Below are positions 29,470-40,402 of a stretch of 64,000 nucleotides of DNA, piece by piece. The notes under the pieces are model-generated. The model had not been told where the DNA came from and did no database searches. It saw nothing but the letters and a program-made list of their open reading frames with translations. The stretch is from Nitrospira sp. (lineage in GTDB: Bacteria; Nitrospirota; Nitrospiria; Nitrospirales; Nitrospiraceae): NCBI GenBank assembly GCA_005116955.1, contig SWDI01000003.1, positions 369,335-433,334 of the forward strand. The letters are read 5' to 3'. The position numbers and the translations under genes were made by a program. How positions within the stretch are numbered: position 1 is the first letter of the stretch; every line of letters starts with the position of its first letter.

Positions 29470-30627
29470 CTACCCTAGTCTGAGCGCATCCAAGAAACTC
29501 TCACCAACCGGCAATCGTTCGGCTTGAAGTGCCTCCACAATGGTCTGCCCCACATCGGCGGCGGTTGATCGACTTCCCAAATCGACGCCTTGGGCCAACT
29601 TGGGGCCGGTCACGAAGACCGGCACATATTCTCGAGTGGAGGTCCGTCCCGGCAATGAGAAATCTCGTCCATGATCACCCGTTATGATCACCATATCGCC
29701 GAGGCGCAACTTCTCGAACAAATCGGGAAGGCGACGATCACATTCTTGCAGGGCGGTGGCCGACTGTCCAGCATCTTCCGACAGCAGATCCAGACTGGCA
29801 CAGATGAGACCGCGAGGCATCATATTCAACATGCCGATCACTTCATCCACCGCCACCATCGCCGAGGCTACCGGGAGGGCCTTGGTAAACCCGCGCCCAC
29901 TGAAAAGGTCATAGATCTTTCCGACTCCCATCGCGATCTGGCCGGAGCGATTCAAGACATCCAACATCGTCACACCCGGCGGTTCGCTCACATAGTCCCT
30001 TCGTCCGACTTGAGGCCGAAGCAAATCATGCCCACCGATGACCGGCTGCCCGACGACACGAATGAGCATCCCCGCATCCTTCACCGCTTTCCGAATCTCC
30101 CGACATCGCTGTTGGAATTCCACCGGTGCCATGAGTGATTCATGCATGGCAACAAAACACGTATTACCTCCATCCGTCCACAGAATAGGCGCTCCGGTCG
30201 CCATATGCTCCATACTATGTCGGCGAAACATCACCCCCATGGGCGAGAGACCTCGGCCGATCGACTTTCTGCCTAAGAGCTGTTCCAGGACATCAACGAT
30301 CTTGGTGGGGACGCCAGAGCTGCAGACCTTCGCGGCTTCCTTCTGAATCACCCCACTGATTTCCCAGTATCCGACAACCGAATCTTTACCCGGCGAGGCA
30401 AATCCCAGTCGGCCAAAAGATCCGTTCGGTTGGACCATGGTCCGTACGCCCTTGATCGGAGCAATCTGCCCTAGACCCAGCATCTCCAAATTGGGCACAC
30501 TCAGGCCATCGACCGTCTCAGCCAGATGCATGAGTGTGTTTGCATCAGCATCGCCATAGTCGACCGCATCGGGTAACGCCCCGACTCCCAACCCATCGAT
30601 GACGAGAAGAATGACTCGTTTGATCAT
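29470..30627 (-). CDS. deoB: Phosphopentomutase
   Basis: VILLVIDGLGVGALPDAVDYGDADANTLMHLAE...KDSVVGYWEI...DMVIITGDHGRD. Confidence 0.93.
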   Translation of the reverse strand: MIKRVILLVIDGLGVGALPDAVDYGDADANTLMHLAETVDGLSVPNLEMLGLGQIAPIKGVRTMVQPNGSFGRLGFASPGKDSVVGYWEISGVIQKEAAKVCSSGVPTKIVDVLEQLLGRKSIGRGLSPMGVMFRRHSMEHMATGAPILWTDGGNTCFVAMHESLMAPVEFQQRCREIRKAVKDAGMLIRVVGQPVIGGHDLLRPQVGRRDYVSEPPGVTMLDVLNRSGQIAMGVGKIYDLFSGRGFTKALPVASAMVAVDEVIGMLNMMPRGLICASLDLLSEDAGQSATALQECDRRLPDLFEKLRLGDMVIITGDHGRDFSLPGRTSTREYVPVFVTGPKLAQGVDLGSRSTAADVGQTIVEALQAERLPVGESFLDALRLG

Positions 30628-30778
30628 CCGTGCACTATACTCAATTCACCGTAGGCCTGACATAGGGGCGTATGGGACCGACAGCCAGGCCCAGAATGAC
30701 CTAGACGAGAGATGTCCTATTGTTAGGCCGGACAATCCCCCCGAGAGCAGAGGAATCCACCGCCTATCTTTCATGGTG

Positions 30779-31456
30779 CTATGTGCGTTTGTGGATTGCC
30801 GTCCGCCACTCGTCGAGGATTTTGAGACTGGCACTGGTTCCGATTCTATCAGCTCCGGCCTCGAGCATCGCCAGCGTGGTCTTCCAATCGCGAATGCCAC
30901 CAGACGCCTTCACCTTCACCCGTCCTGCAACAGTCTCCTTCAGGAGTCGGACATCCTCAACCGTTGCGCCGGCGGCCCCAAATCCGGTCGAAGTCTTCAC
31001 ATAATCCGCTCCGGCTTCGATGACTAAATTGCACGCCGTCCGTTTCTCCTGCTGCGTCAAATAGCATGTTTCGAGAATGACTTTGTGCTCGACGTTCGGG
31101 GTCGCCTTCACGACTTCTGCAATATCCGTCCGCACATAGTCGTGATCGCCTGATTTCAGTCGGCTGACATTCAGGACCATGTCCAAAACCTCCGCACCGT
31201 GAGCCACTGCGTCAACCGCTTCAGCCACTTTAGTCTGTGTGCTGTGACCCCCTAATGGAAAGCCGATGGGGATGCCGACGCGAATGCTGGAGCCAGCCAC
31301 CGCCACCACCACCTCATCAATATAGCAGGGTGGAACAAAAATCACGGTGAACCCGTTCGCTTTCGCCTCTTCGCACAACCGAAGCACCTCGACTTTTGTT
31401 GCGTCCGGCCTCAAGGCTGTATGATCAATCAGCGTAGAGAGATTCCATCCTGACAT
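30779..31456 (-). CDS. deoC: Deoxyribose-phosphate aldolase
   Basis: LIDHTALRPDATKVEVLRLCEEA...IGFPLGGHSTQTK...ADYVKTSTGFG...VKVKASGGIRDW. Confidence 0.95.
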   Translation of the reverse strand: MSGWNLSTLIDHTALRPDATKVEVLRLCEEAKANGFTVIFVPPCYIDEVVVAVAGSSIRVGIPIGFPLGGHSTQTKVAEAVDAVAHGAEVLDMVLNVSRLKSGDHDYVRTDIAEVVKATPNVEHKVILETCYLTQQEKRTACNLVIEAGADYVKTSTGFGAAGATVEDVRLLKETVAGRVKVKASGGIRDWKTTLAMLEAGADRIGTSASLKILDEWRTAIHKRT

Positions 31457-31459
31457 CGT

Positions 31460-32542
31460 TTACGAAACTCCTTCTTCGTGGTGTATCTGACTGCCATCGG
31501 GGGACATCAACGTCTGCGAACGATTGCCTCGTCGGAACGGGCGCTTCTGATACTTTTCCACCGCTCTGTTATGTTCCACGAGTGTCGCGGAAAATTGATG
31601 CGTTCCGTCATTCTTTGAGACGAAATAGAGATACGCCGACGGTACCGGATACAGGGCGGCACGGATTGACTGTGCCCCAGGATTGGCAATCGGCCCGGGG
31701 GGCAAACCGGCCCACCGATACGTATTATACGGACTGGGGTGGGACAAATCTTTTCTGTGAAGGTTTCCATCGAAATTCGGCAAGCCGTAGATGACGGTTG
31801 GATCGCTCTGCAGCGGGATGCGTTTCTTTAGCCGGTTATGAAACACAGACGAGATGTGTGGGCGTTCTTCTCCCGCACCGGTTTCTTTTTCGATCACTGA
31901 CGCCAAGGTCAACACTTCATGGACCGTCAAGTGAATGTCTTTGGCCCGCGCCTGCCATTCTTGGGTCATCACCTGGCCAAGCTGGTCAACCATGACTCGC
32001 ATGACTTCTTTGGCGGTTGTCGGACGAGTCAATCGATACGTATCGGGATAGAGATACCCTTCTACCGTTTCAGCTGAGATCCCAAGAGTCTTCAGAAAGG
32101 ACTTGTCTGTGGCCAATCTGACGAACTCCGCACGATCCGTGATCCGGCGCTCAGCGAGCACATCCGCGACTTGATTGAATGTATAGCCCTCTGGAATCGT
32201 GACGGGATGAAGGACCACTCGGCCAAGGACCAGCTTCGAAAGGATGTCCGCCGGAGCCATGGCCGCATTGAGCTCATATTCTCCGGGATGAATTTTTCGG
32301 TCGGCTTCCTGGGCCTTCCCCAGCAGCAGAAAGGCGGAACGGCTCCTGATCAGCTGCTCCCGATCCAACAACACCGCAGCTTGCTGAAACGTCGCGCCTT
32401 CGGGAATGACCACAACTTTCTGTGGAGCGCGATCCGAATCGGACACGACCGGCGCCTCAGCCCATCGAATCATCTGGTACCCGGCCAATCCGGCGAGTAC
32501 GACGATCACGAGGACCACGATGAGGATGAGACGAAGCATCAT
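31460..32542 (-). CDS. mltG: Endolytic transglycosylase MltG
   Basis: EGYLYPDTYRL...LASVIEKETG...SVFHNRLKKRIPLQSDPTVIYGL...YNTYRWAGLPPGPIANPG. Confidence 0.95.
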   Translation of the reverse strand: MMLRLILIVVLVIVVLAGLAGYQMIRWAEAPVVSDSDRAPQKVVVIPEGATFQQAAVLLDREQLIRSRSAFLLLGKAQEADRKIHPGEYELNAAMAPADILSKLVLGRVVLHPVTIPEGYTFNQVADVLAERRITDRAEFVRLATDKSFLKTLGISAETVEGYLYPDTYRLTRPTTAKEVMRVMVDQLGQVMTQEWQARAKDIHLTVHEVLTLASVIEKETGAGEERPHISSVFHNRLKKRIPLQSDPTVIYGLPNFDGNLHRKDLSHPSPYNTYRWAGLPPGPIANPGAQSIRAALYPVPSAYLYFVSKNDGTHQFSATLVEHNRAVEKYQKRPFRRGNRSQTLMSPDGSQIHHEEGVS

Positions 32543-33038
32543 AGGCTGAACTGTCTTGGAGAGACTCCCCCCACTCTTCTAGTATCTCCTCCGAAGAGGT
32601 CTGACCGTTGTGAGTCCTCGTTGGAGTTTGAGACTCAAGGTAACTTTGCAACAAAATCGCGGCGGCCACACGATCGATTACTCCTTTGCGCTTCCTGCGA
32701 CTGACATCGGCGGCAATCAAGAGGTCCTCCGCTGACCTCGTCGTCATCCGCTCATCCCACGTCACAATCGAAACGGAAAGGGCCTCTCCTAAATGGGCGA
32801 TGAACTCGTGAACCGCTTGCACCGCCGGCCCTTCTTCACCATTGAGCCGCAACGGCAGCCCAATCAAGACTTCCTTGACCTCATGTTCCTGCACCAACTG
32901 TTCGATGTGGGCGAGATCGCGCACGAGCGTCCGACGCTCAATCGTCTCTAATGGCTGTGCCGTCCAGCCTAATTCGTCACTAAGCGCGACGCCGATTCGT
33001 TTGGTACCGTAATCGAGCGCAAGAATTCGGCTAGGCAT
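32457..33038 (-). CDS. ruvX: Holliday junction resolvase-like RuvX/YqgF
   Basis: MPSRILALDYGTKRIGVALSDELG...VLIGLPLRLNGEEGPA...TWDERMTTRSAE. Confidence 0.93.
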   Translation of the reverse strand: MPSRILALDYGTKRIGVALSDELGWTAQPLETIERRTLVRDLAHIEQLVQEHEVKEVLIGLPLRLNGEEGPAVQAVHEFIAHLGEALSVSIVTWDERMTTRSAEDLLIAADVSRRKRKGVIDRVAAAILLQSYLESQTPTRTHNGQTSSEEILEEWGESLQDSSAYDASSHPHRGPRDRRTRRIGRVPDDSMG

Positions 33039-33042
33039 GATT

Positions 33043-35685
33043 CTACCGCTGGAGAGTGGTTTCAACCAGGCTAAAAACCTTTTCTAACGCCGCGTCGAGC
33101 TTGGCCGGATCCTTTCCTCCGGCCTGAGCCATTTCTGGCCGGCCGCCTCCGGTTCCACCCACCTCAGTGGCCAGAGCCTTGATGAGCTCACCGGCTTTGA
33201 TCGTCCCAATCAAGTCTTTCGTCACCACAACCAGCAACGAGACCTTGTCACCGCCGGTTGCTGCGCCAAGTGCGATGACACCGCTTTTCATCTTGTCCCG
33301 GAGCTGATCCGCCAACGCGCGCATACCGTTCCCATCCAGGCCATCCGTCCGCTGCACGTGCACCGCCACCCCGGCAACTGTCCTTGCAGTCGAGGCGATC
33401 GCGGCGCCGCTGGCCATTTTCAATTTCAACTCGTCCAGCTCCCGCTCCTTGTCCTTCAGCTGTGTGATCAGCTTGCGAGTCTTGGCGACCAGCTCGGACT
33501 GCCCCGCCTTCAACAGATCCGATAACTCGCGAACATCGGCTTCAAGTTTCTTCATGAGGACATACGCACCGCTGCCCGTCTGCGCTTCGATCCGGCGCAC
33601 ACCAGCCGCCACACCCCCTTCTGAGACAATGCGGAAGAGTCCGATGTCACCCGTCTGTCGGCAATGGGTACCGCCGCACAGTTCTTTGCTGAACGACTCC
33701 ACAGTCACCACGCGTACTTGTTCACCGTACTTGTCCCCAAAGAACGCCAGGGCGCCGTTCGCCACAGCCTCTTGAATACTCATCACCTGAGTGCGCACCG
33801 TCTCGTTCTTGCGAATTTCTGCATTTACCGTCGATTCAATGTCGTCAATGTCGCGGGACGACAGCGGTCGAAAATGAGCAAAGTCAAACCGAAGACGGTT
33901 GGGTCCGACCAGCGATCCATACTGCTTCACATGCGGCCCCAGTAAATCACGCAGAGCCGCATGGACGAGATGCGTCGCCGTATGATTACGCGCGGCATCC
34001 AGACGCGCGGACGCATGCACCGTCATATGCAGGCGCTCACCTTCTCGAATACACCCCTTGCGAACCGTTCCCTTGTGCAAGATGACCGTCGACGCCGGCC
34101 TCGTCGTCTCCTTGATATCGACCACCCCTTCAGGACCCGTCAAGGTTCCCTGATCTCCGACCTGCCCACCGCCTTCGGCATAGAAGGGCGTGAGATCCAG
34201 CGCCAGCTCGACCGTCTCCCCTTCGACGGCTTCCTTCACCAGCTGCTCGCCTTTCAGAATCGCTCGTAAGACGCCGTCGCTTTCCAGATGCTCATAGCCG
34301 ACGAACATCGTCGCCCCGATCCGCTTGGCCAGCTCGGCAACGGCCGGTCTGGCCGTTTCCTGTTCGAATCCGCCGGTCTTGCGCGCGCGAGTTCGCTGCT
34401 CGTCGATCGCCGCATTGAAACCAGGTTCATCGACCGTCATGTCCTGTTCCCGACAGGCCTCGGTGATCAAGTCCATGGGGAACCCATAGGTGTCATAGAG
34501 TTTGAAGACGTCGTCCCCTGCCAAAACCGTTTGTCTCGCCGCCTTCGCCCGCTCGATCATGTCGTTCAAAATCGGCAAGCCCTGGTCGAGCGTCGCGATA
34601 AACCGCTCCTCTTCGCCTTTCGTCGCTTCGGCGATCGTGCCGGATGCCGCGCGCACTTCCGAGTAGGTGGCGGCCATCTGGTCCACGACAGTCGCACTGA
34701 GTTCGTGCAGAAAGGGCTCGACAATGCCGAGCAGTCGGCCATGACGGGCCGCTCGGCGCAGGATCCGACGCAACACATACCCACGCCCTTCGTTCGACGG
34801 CAGGATGCCATCCGTCATCAAAAACGTAATGGCGCGCAAATGGTCCGCGATCACGCGCATCGAACGATCCGAGGAATCCTGCTTGCCATACTCGGTGCCG
34901 GCCCGTCCGGCGATCGCCGCAAGCAGCGGTGTAAAGAGATCGCTGTCGTAATTGCTCGAGACACCCTGGGCCACGGCGACTAACCGCTCGAGCCCCATCC
35001 CAGTATCGATACTTGGTTTCGGCAGCGGGTGGAGCGTCCCAGAGGCATCACGGTTGTACTGCATGAAGACGAGATTCCAGATCTCGATCACCCGGTCGCC
35101 CTCGCCGTTCGGCCGGTCTTCGCCTGGTACGGACGGGCCCTGGTCGAAGTGAATTTCTGAGCAGGGGCCACAGGGACCGGTGTCTGCCATTTGCCAGAAG
35201 TTGTCTTTTTCACCACACCGAACGATACGCGACGGCGAGACGCCGATCTTCTTCCAGAGCTTCTCCGCATCGTCATCCTCGCGAAAGACAGTCACCCACA
35301 TCCGATCTTTCTGCAGCCCGACCGTCTGCGTCAGGAACTCCCATCCGAATCGGATAGCATCATCTTTGAAGTAATCACCGAACGAAAAGTTGCCGAGCAT
35401 CTCGAAGAACGTGTGGTGCCGCCTGGTGTACCCCACGTTTTCTAGATCGTTGTGTTTGCCGCCGGCGCGAAGGCACTTTTGCACAGTCACAGCTCGTGTA
35501 TAGGGACGGGGTTCTTCTCCGAGGAAGACCCGTTTGAATTGATTCATCCCGGCGTTAGTAAAGAGCAGCGTCGGGTCCGCCTGGGGAATCAAGGCTGCGC
35601 TGGGCACGGCCTGATGGCCGTGCTGTTCAAAATACCGGATAAACGATTGCCTAAGTTCCTGCGCACTCTGCGTCATGAGTCTCAT
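33043..35685 (-). CDS. alaS: Alanyl-tRNA synthetase
   Basis: LRQSFIRYFEQHGHQAVPSAALIPQADPTLLFTNAGMNQFK; HTATHLVHAALRD; CGGTHCRQTGDIG. Confidence 0.97.
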   Translation of the reverse strand: MRLMTQSAQELRQSFIRYFEQHGHQAVPSAALIPQADPTLLFTNAGMNQFKRVFLGEEPRPYTRAVTVQKCLRAGGKHNDLENVGYTRRHHTFFEMLGNFSFGDYFKDDAIRFGWEFLTQTVGLQKDRMWVTVFREDDDAEKLWKKIGVSPSRIVRCGEKDNFWQMADTGPCGPCSEIHFDQGPSVPGEDRPNGEGDRVIEIWNLVFMQYNRDASGTLHPLPKPSIDTGMGLERLVAVAQGVSSNYDSDLFTPLLAAIAGRAGTEYGKQDSSDRSMRVIADHLRAITFLMTDGILPSNEGRGYVLRRILRRAARHGRLLGIVEPFLHELSATVVDQMAATYSEVRAASGTIAEATKGEEERFIATLDQGLPILNDMIERAKAARQTVLAGDDVFKLYDTYGFPMDLITEACREQDMTVDEPGFNAAIDEQRTRARKTGGFEQETARPAVAELAKRIGATMFVGYEHLESDGVLRAILKGEQLVKEAVEGETVELALDLTPFYAEGGGQVGDQGTLTGPEGVVDIKETTRPASTVILHKGTVRKGCIREGERLHMTVHASARLDAARNHTATHLVHAALRDLLGPHVKQYGSLVGPNRLRFDFAHFRPLSSRDIDDIESTVNAEIRKNETVRTQVMSIQEAVANGALAFFGDKYGEQVRVVTVESFSKELCGGTHCRQTGDIGLFRIVSEGGVAAGVRRIEAQTGSGAYVLMKKLEADVRELSDLLKAGQSELVAKTRKLITQLKDKERELDELKLKMASGAAIASTARTVAGVAVHVQRTDGLDGNGMRALADQLRDKMKSGVIALGAATGGDKVSLLVVVTKDLIGTIKAGELIKALATEVGGTGGGRPEMAQAGGKDPAKLDAALEKVFSLVETTLQR

Positions 35686-36200
35686 CCTTCATCGCTATCG
35701 CAAGCGACCATCACAATACGATCAATCGTCTCTTCGTCGAAACCCCGCTGACGTAGGAGACGCACCGATTGCGCCGGTGTCAACCGGCTACCATGGCGCT
35801 GCCTGGCGTTCAGCGCTCGACGAGCCATTCGTTCTTCCCCCACATCATGAAACACGTCGGTAATCACCCGATCCGCCACCGTCTCGGCGATTCCCTTGGC
35901 CTGCAACTCCGCCTTGATCCGCGCTGGTCCCATCGGCCGAGAGACCAACCTCCGTTCCACCCATCGCTGGGCATAGGCGGAATCGTTGAGATAGTGGAGA
36001 TCGGACAATCGACGGATGGTCTGCTTGACCAGAAGCGAGGACACGCCGTGCGAGATCAGAAACTGCTGGACTTGCGCAACGGTACGATCCCTCCGCGCAA
36101 GAAAGCCAGCGGCAAGCCGAGCCACATCATCCACGGACGTCAAGCGTGCTCTGATACGAGGACGTATGCTCCGGGGTTTATCGATTCGCCCGCCTTTCAT
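35682..36200 (-). CDS. recX: Regulatory protein RecX
   Basis: [55 protein letters not shown]...[16 protein letters not shown]; adjacent to recA. Confidence 0.88.
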   Translation of the reverse strand: MKGGRIDKPRSIRPRIRARLTSVDDVARLAAGFLARRDRTVAQVQQFLISHGVSSLLVKQTIRRLSDLHYLNDSAYAQRWVERRLVSRPMGPARIKAELQAKGIAETVADRVITDVFHDVGEERMARRALNARQRHGSRLTPAQSVRLLRQRGFDEETIDRIVMVACDSDEG

Positions 36201-37272
36201 CGCCGCGTGCCGCCACCTTCTCGTCTTTCTTCTCGTCCTTCTTGTCGTCTTTGACGTCTGCTTTTTTCTCGCCGCGCGCGGGTACTCCAGCCAGTTCACG
36301 CAGATTCATTTCGACTTCATGAGCCATCGCCGTATTACTCTTCATGAAATCTCGCACAGCATCACGGCCCTGACCAATCCGTTCTCCCTTATAGGAATAC
36401 CAAGCACCGGACTTATCGATGAGCTTTTTCTCGACCCCCATGTCGACCAGTTCGCCGGTCTTGGAAATCCCTTCAGCAAACATGATGTCGAACTCTGCTT
36501 GGCGGAACGGCGGCGCCATCTTATTTTTCACCACTTTGACACGAACCCGGCTACCCATGACATCCTGACCTTCTTTAATCGACTCGATCCGACGGATATC
36601 CAAGCGAACGGACGAATAAAACTTAAGCGCGTTACCGCCGGTAGTCGTTTCTGGATTCCCAAACATCACGCCCAGCTTCATGCGAATTTGGTTGATGAAG
36701 ATCACCGTCGTCAGCGACTTCGCAATCGCCGCAGTGAGCTTTCGTAAGGCTTGTGACATAAGCCTCGCCTGAAGCCCCATGTGGGCATCGCCCATTTCGC
36801 CCTCGATTTCTGCACGAGGCGTCAACGCCGCGACCGAATCGACCACAATCAAATCAATCGCACCGCTTCGCACCAAGGTTTCGGCGATCTCCAAGGCCTG
36901 CTCACCCGTATCCGGTTGCGAAACCAGCAGATCATCAGCCTGCACACCCAGCTTCTTGGCATAGGTCACATCCAACGCATGCTCGGCATCGATGAATGCG
37001 GCCACACCTCCCGTTTTTTGCACCTCAGCAATACAATGCAGCGTCATCGTCGTCTTGCCCGACGCCTCCGGACCAAAGATCTCAATCACTCGTCCTCGTG
37101 GAAGCCCACCGACCCCAAGGGCAATGTCGAGTCCCAGCGAGCCAGTGGAAATCGCTGGTACGTCGACCTTGTCTTCAGTCCCCAGCTTCATGATGGCTCC
37201 CTTCCCATACTGCTTCTCAATTTGGGACAGGGCTAAGTCGAGCGCGCGCTTCTTGTCGTCTTTTTCAGACAT
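36178..37272 (-). CDS. recA: Recombinase RecA
   Basis: [76 protein letters not shown]. Confidence 0.98.
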   Translation of the reverse strand: MSEKDDKKRALDLALSQIEKQYGKGAIMKLGTEDKVDVPAISTGSLGLDIALGVGGLPRGRVIEIFGPEASGKTTMTLHCIAEVQKTGGVAAFIDAEHALDVTYAKKLGVQADDLLVSQPDTGEQALEIAETLVRSGAIDLIVVDSVAALTPRAEIEGEMGDAHMGLQARLMSQALRKLTAAIAKSLTTVIFINQIRMKLGVMFGNPETTTGGNALKFYSSVRLDIRRIESIKEGQDVMGSRVRVKVVKNKMAPPFRQAEFDIMFAEGISKTGELVDMGVEKKLIDKSGAWYSYKGERIGQGRDAVRDFMKSNTAMAHEVEMNLRELAGVPARGEKKADVKDDKKDEKKDEKVAARGDERRANR

Positions 37273-37326
37273 GCGAATCTCCTACAAGATGAGAGGAAAG
37301 AATCCGGCCGATTATACCCAAGCTAC

Positions 37327-37818
37327 GTGGCAAAACCTAGCCTCATCTCATCGAAGAGAAGTGAGACGCACCGTGCGAAGCAGACCAAGCCGATACGCAA
37401 TAAAGGCGAAATCAATAGCGGGAAACTGCCTGAGGTGATTCATTTATGGGAAGTCGAAATCTTGCGGGGACGCCTCATGCGCGGTGATGATCAAACCGAC
37501 AAAAAAGAATTACGAACCTCTCCTCGTATTCCATTGGACTGCCGCCTGTTCTTTTCAAGCACTGAACTGGTAGAGGCTGATGCGACACTCCTCGATCTGT
37601 CCAGCGCTGGCTGTGCAGCCGAGTCCGAGACCTCCGTCCGAACCGACATGAGTCTCGACCTGTGGATCTTCTCCCCAACCTATAGTTGGCGCATGCACAT
37701 TCACCATGCTGTCGTTCGGTGGGTCCGAGGACAGGTGTTCGGCGTGGAATTCCTAAATCTTCGCCCAGTCCAGCGGAAACGACTGCGCCAGCTGGTCGAG
37801 AAGTTCAGAGTGCAGTAA
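37327..37818 (+). CDS. PilZ-domain-like protein
   Basis: ELRTSPRIPLDCRLFFSSTELVEADATLLDLSSAGCAAES...VRWVRGQVFGVEFLNL; true start probably downstream of 37327. Confidence 0.75.
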   Translation: MAKPSLISSKRSETHRAKQTKPIRNKGEINSGKLPEVIHLWEVEILRGRLMRGDDQTDKKELRTSPRIPLDCRLFFSSTELVEADATLLDLSSAGCAAESETSVRTDMSLDLWIFSPTYSWRMHIHHAVVRWVRGQVFGVEFLNLRPVQRKRLRQLVEKFRVQ

Positions 37819-38011
37819 CCCCTCATCCCAACTCCCACAACAAGAACATGCCTCGCACGTTCTTTCCCCCCTCATACCGCATCTGCCTTCACAAGGCTCG
37901 CGATCCCAGCCCTGCTACCGCTGAGGATGCGCGAGAGGCGCGATCATGAGAGGGTATGATCAGATCATGTTCGATCCCCAGATGCTCGGGGGGTGAGCTT
38001 GTATTCGCGGG

Positions 38012-38182
38012 ATGCGGCTAAGCATGTCGTTGCATGTGAATCTGGTGGTCAATGGCATGTCTGTCGAACAGATCGTAAAAGAATTCCCGCTGCTCGACGC
38101 GGAGGATATCCGCCAAGCCCTTCAATACGCGGCGGTGCTCACCTATGAAGAACTCCATCCGTTGGCCAGCAGCCCGTTGTGA
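38012..38182 (+). pseudogene. DUF433-family antitoxin, N-terminally truncated remnant
   Basis: MRLSMSLHVNLVVNGMSVEQIVKEFPLLDAEDIRQALQYAAVLTYEELHPLASSPL*: C-terminal DUF433 motif, below the ORF-track threshold. Confidence 0.6.
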
Positions 38183-38214
38183 AGTGTTTGGCCGATTGGG
38201 CCTGGCACGCGGCA

Positions 38215-38514
38215 TCAGCTGTAGGTTTGCTCGTCTCGCTTGGCGAGTTTCAGAAGAATGACCTTCTGGCGTGAGTCGTCCACATCGTACAGCAGGCGAT
38301 AGGGACCGATGCGAAGGCGATATTGTGCGGTGAATTGTGACACGATGAGCTGGCCAGCGAGTTGTTTCGTCCGTTTCCCCTCAGGTCTCGGATTGGCAGT
38401 GAGCGACCGAATGGCGGCGACGATAGATGCCCGGTAATCGGTGGGGATCTTCGCCAATGTCTTCTGAAAGGAGCGCTCAATCCGTTCGCTAGGAAACACG
38501 ACTTCGTAGGGCAA
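38215..38514 (-). CDS. RelE/ParE-family toxin
   Basis: MPYEVVFPSERIERSFQKTLAKIPTDYRASIVAAIRSLTANPRPEGKRTKQLAGQ...YRLRIGPYRLLYDVDDSRQKVILLKLAKRDE. Confidence 0.88.
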   Translation of the reverse strand: MPYEVVFPSERIERSFQKTLAKIPTDYRASIVAAIRSLTANPRPEGKRTKQLAGQLIVSQFTAQYRLRIGPYRLLYDVDDSRQKVILLKLAKRDEQTYS

Positions 38515-38796
38515 CTACAGCCCCATCTTCTTGAAGAGACGTTCGGCAGGAACGGCTTTCCCCTGTGCATACTCTGTGCGGGCTCGCTTGATCTCCCCCA
38601 GTAACTTCTTATCTTTCAACTCATCGAGGGCCTCGACCAAATCCAGCATGTCCTCGTAGGGCACGAGGAAGGACACCGGTTTGCCGTGGGAAAGGACCAG
38701 GGAAGGAGACTTCGAATGAATCAGTTTCGAGAGCTGTGCTTGCGCCTCTCGCACATTAACCGGCCTGGCGTTCCGAAGCAGGGATGACGAACTCAC
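38515..38796 (-). CDS. Phd/YefM-family antitoxin
   Basis: VNVREAQAQLSKLIHSKSPSLVLSHGKPVSFLVPYEDM; immediately upstream of the toxin gene. Confidence 0.85.
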   Translation of the reverse strand: MSSSSLLRNARPVNVREAQAQLSKLIHSKSPSLVLSHGKPVSFLVPYEDMLDLVEALDELKDKKLLGEIKRARTEYAQGKAVPAERLFKKMGL

Positions 38797-39366
38797 ACTC
38801 GCACCTCTTGCTGTATTGCAGTTGTATATACAATAGCAGGTTCACCGTGGTCTCGCAAGGGCATGCTGAATGGACGACCGACCGTGCGTTTCATGCAGGG
38901 CAAGACCCGGCACCTGCTAATCTTGCTCTCTTCTTCCCCGGCATCACCACCTTGATCTTCCGGTTCGGATGGTCCTCGTCCTGCTGATTAGGTAAGCGTG
39001 AGACGAACCGGTTACCTCACCGAAAAATACATTATCCGAGGGACACAGGCCTTTGATCGCTGGCGGGAACGCCAATCGGCCAATCGCCGTGCGGCGAAAG
39101 AATTATTGGGCGTCATTCTGGCTACGGCATCTCAACTCCCCGCCTCCATGCGCACACTCCTCAAAGCCGTCAACCTCTTCCGCGAGCCAGCCCATCAGGC
39201 GTAGCAAAAATAGGAGACCAAAGCCCAACACTGAATAAACACGAGGCCTAACGCCCCTTGCTTTGACTTGACACAAAACTGGTTCGCAACGCCCCAGTGG
39301 CTCTATTGACAATAGAGTTCATAGTAGGCACTCATTCTTGGCATTACATAGAAATGAGGCATCTTT

Positions 39367-40107
39367 GTGCCACTTAAAACCATCAATGGCATTTTCCTCC
39401 CAGCTAATGGCTTCTTAGACGAAACAGAGAAAGGAGACGTTGTAGGAGTCGGCGGCTGGATTGGCAATTATGCTAGCTGGAATAATTTTGAACGTCGTTG
39501 GTTCGAACTACTGCCATCTGAAGCCAAAGGCGACTTTCACTACACTGACTATTGGCATGATCCCAAGTACTGGAGCGCTAAATGGTCACACTCTAAACGA
39601 GTAGAATTCATGCAGCAATTGGCTGAACTTATAGTTGAACATACCTCGCTTGGCCTGGGAATTCTGGTCTCCAAGGCCGAATACGAGGAGACAATACCTG
39701 AAGAGGACAAGCACGAGGTTAAGGAAGCAGTTTATTTTTGTCTTGCGCATTGCCTTAGGTTGCTCATAGAGCACTTTGACACAATGCCCGGCCAACCTCC
39801 GAAACCTCTTAGCTTCATGCACGATCGGAAAACCGGCAAGCACGAGTGGATCGGTGGCTGGTACACATTCGTGAGGAACACATTTCAACACAAGAATATC
39901 TTGGGAGATCTTTCATTTGGCACCCGAGCTGAGGAACCTGGTTTACAGGCGGCAGATCTCTTAATGGGAGAACTTCGTCGCTATCGCGAAGGACACGAGT
40001 CCAAGATCATAGATATTTTCCGTCAGAAAAATAACGTGTTAGTAGGTCGCCCCACAAAAGACGAGCTCCGGGAATTGGTCCGAAAGGCGTATGAAATGAT
40101 GCAATAA
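39367..40107 (+). CDS. DUF3800 family protein
   Basis: GFLDETEKGDVVGVGGWIGNYASWNNFERRW...LSFMHDRKTGKHEW...LQAADLLMGELRR; the D-E and late LQAADLL fit DUF3800. Confidence 0.78.
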   Translation: MPLKTINGIFLPANGFLDETEKGDVVGVGGWIGNYASWNNFERRWFELLPSEAKGDFHYTDYWHDPKYWSAKWSHSKRVEFMQQLAELIVEHTSLGLGILVSKAEYEETIPEEDKHEVKEAVYFCLAHCLRLLIEHFDTMPGQPPKPLSFMHDRKTGKHEWIGGWYTFVRNTFQHKNILGDLSFGTRAEEPGLQAADLLMGELRRYREGHESKIIDIFRQKNNVLVGRPTKDELRELVRKAYEMMQ

Positions 40108-40402
40108 ATGAAGAAGGTGCCCATCACACAGGCTCCCCGTCACCAACCTCTCCAACTGACTGACCACATAGAAGGAAATAACAAAGGGTCGAGGGTCTTT
40201 TCTGATTACTCGTCATGATGAATCACCACCAAAATGCCTTCTGACACTCGACAACCTGATTCTTGCGCCTCAGCTCGTCCACGTAACATTCACGTTTCCG
40301 CGCACAGCGGGCAACACGCAGGAAGCAGTTCATTTGACGGCACCCCAACTGGGGCTGTATTCTAACGATCAGAATTCTGGTCACTCTAGCAAGAGGTCTC
40401 TC

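Noticed and set aside
34288-34983. 231-aa plus-strand ORF
   Set aside because: Antisense shadow of alaS.
36016-36747. 243-aa plus-strand ORF
   Set aside because: Antisense to recX/recA; no family signature.
38998-39204. 68-aa plus-strand ORF
   Set aside because: Possible but no family recognised and it lies in a decayed accessory stretch; not enough support for a CDS call.
39230-39300. gcctaacgcccc attC-like start near 39263
   Set aside because: No matching GTTRRRY core or inverse-complementary partner at a suitable distance.
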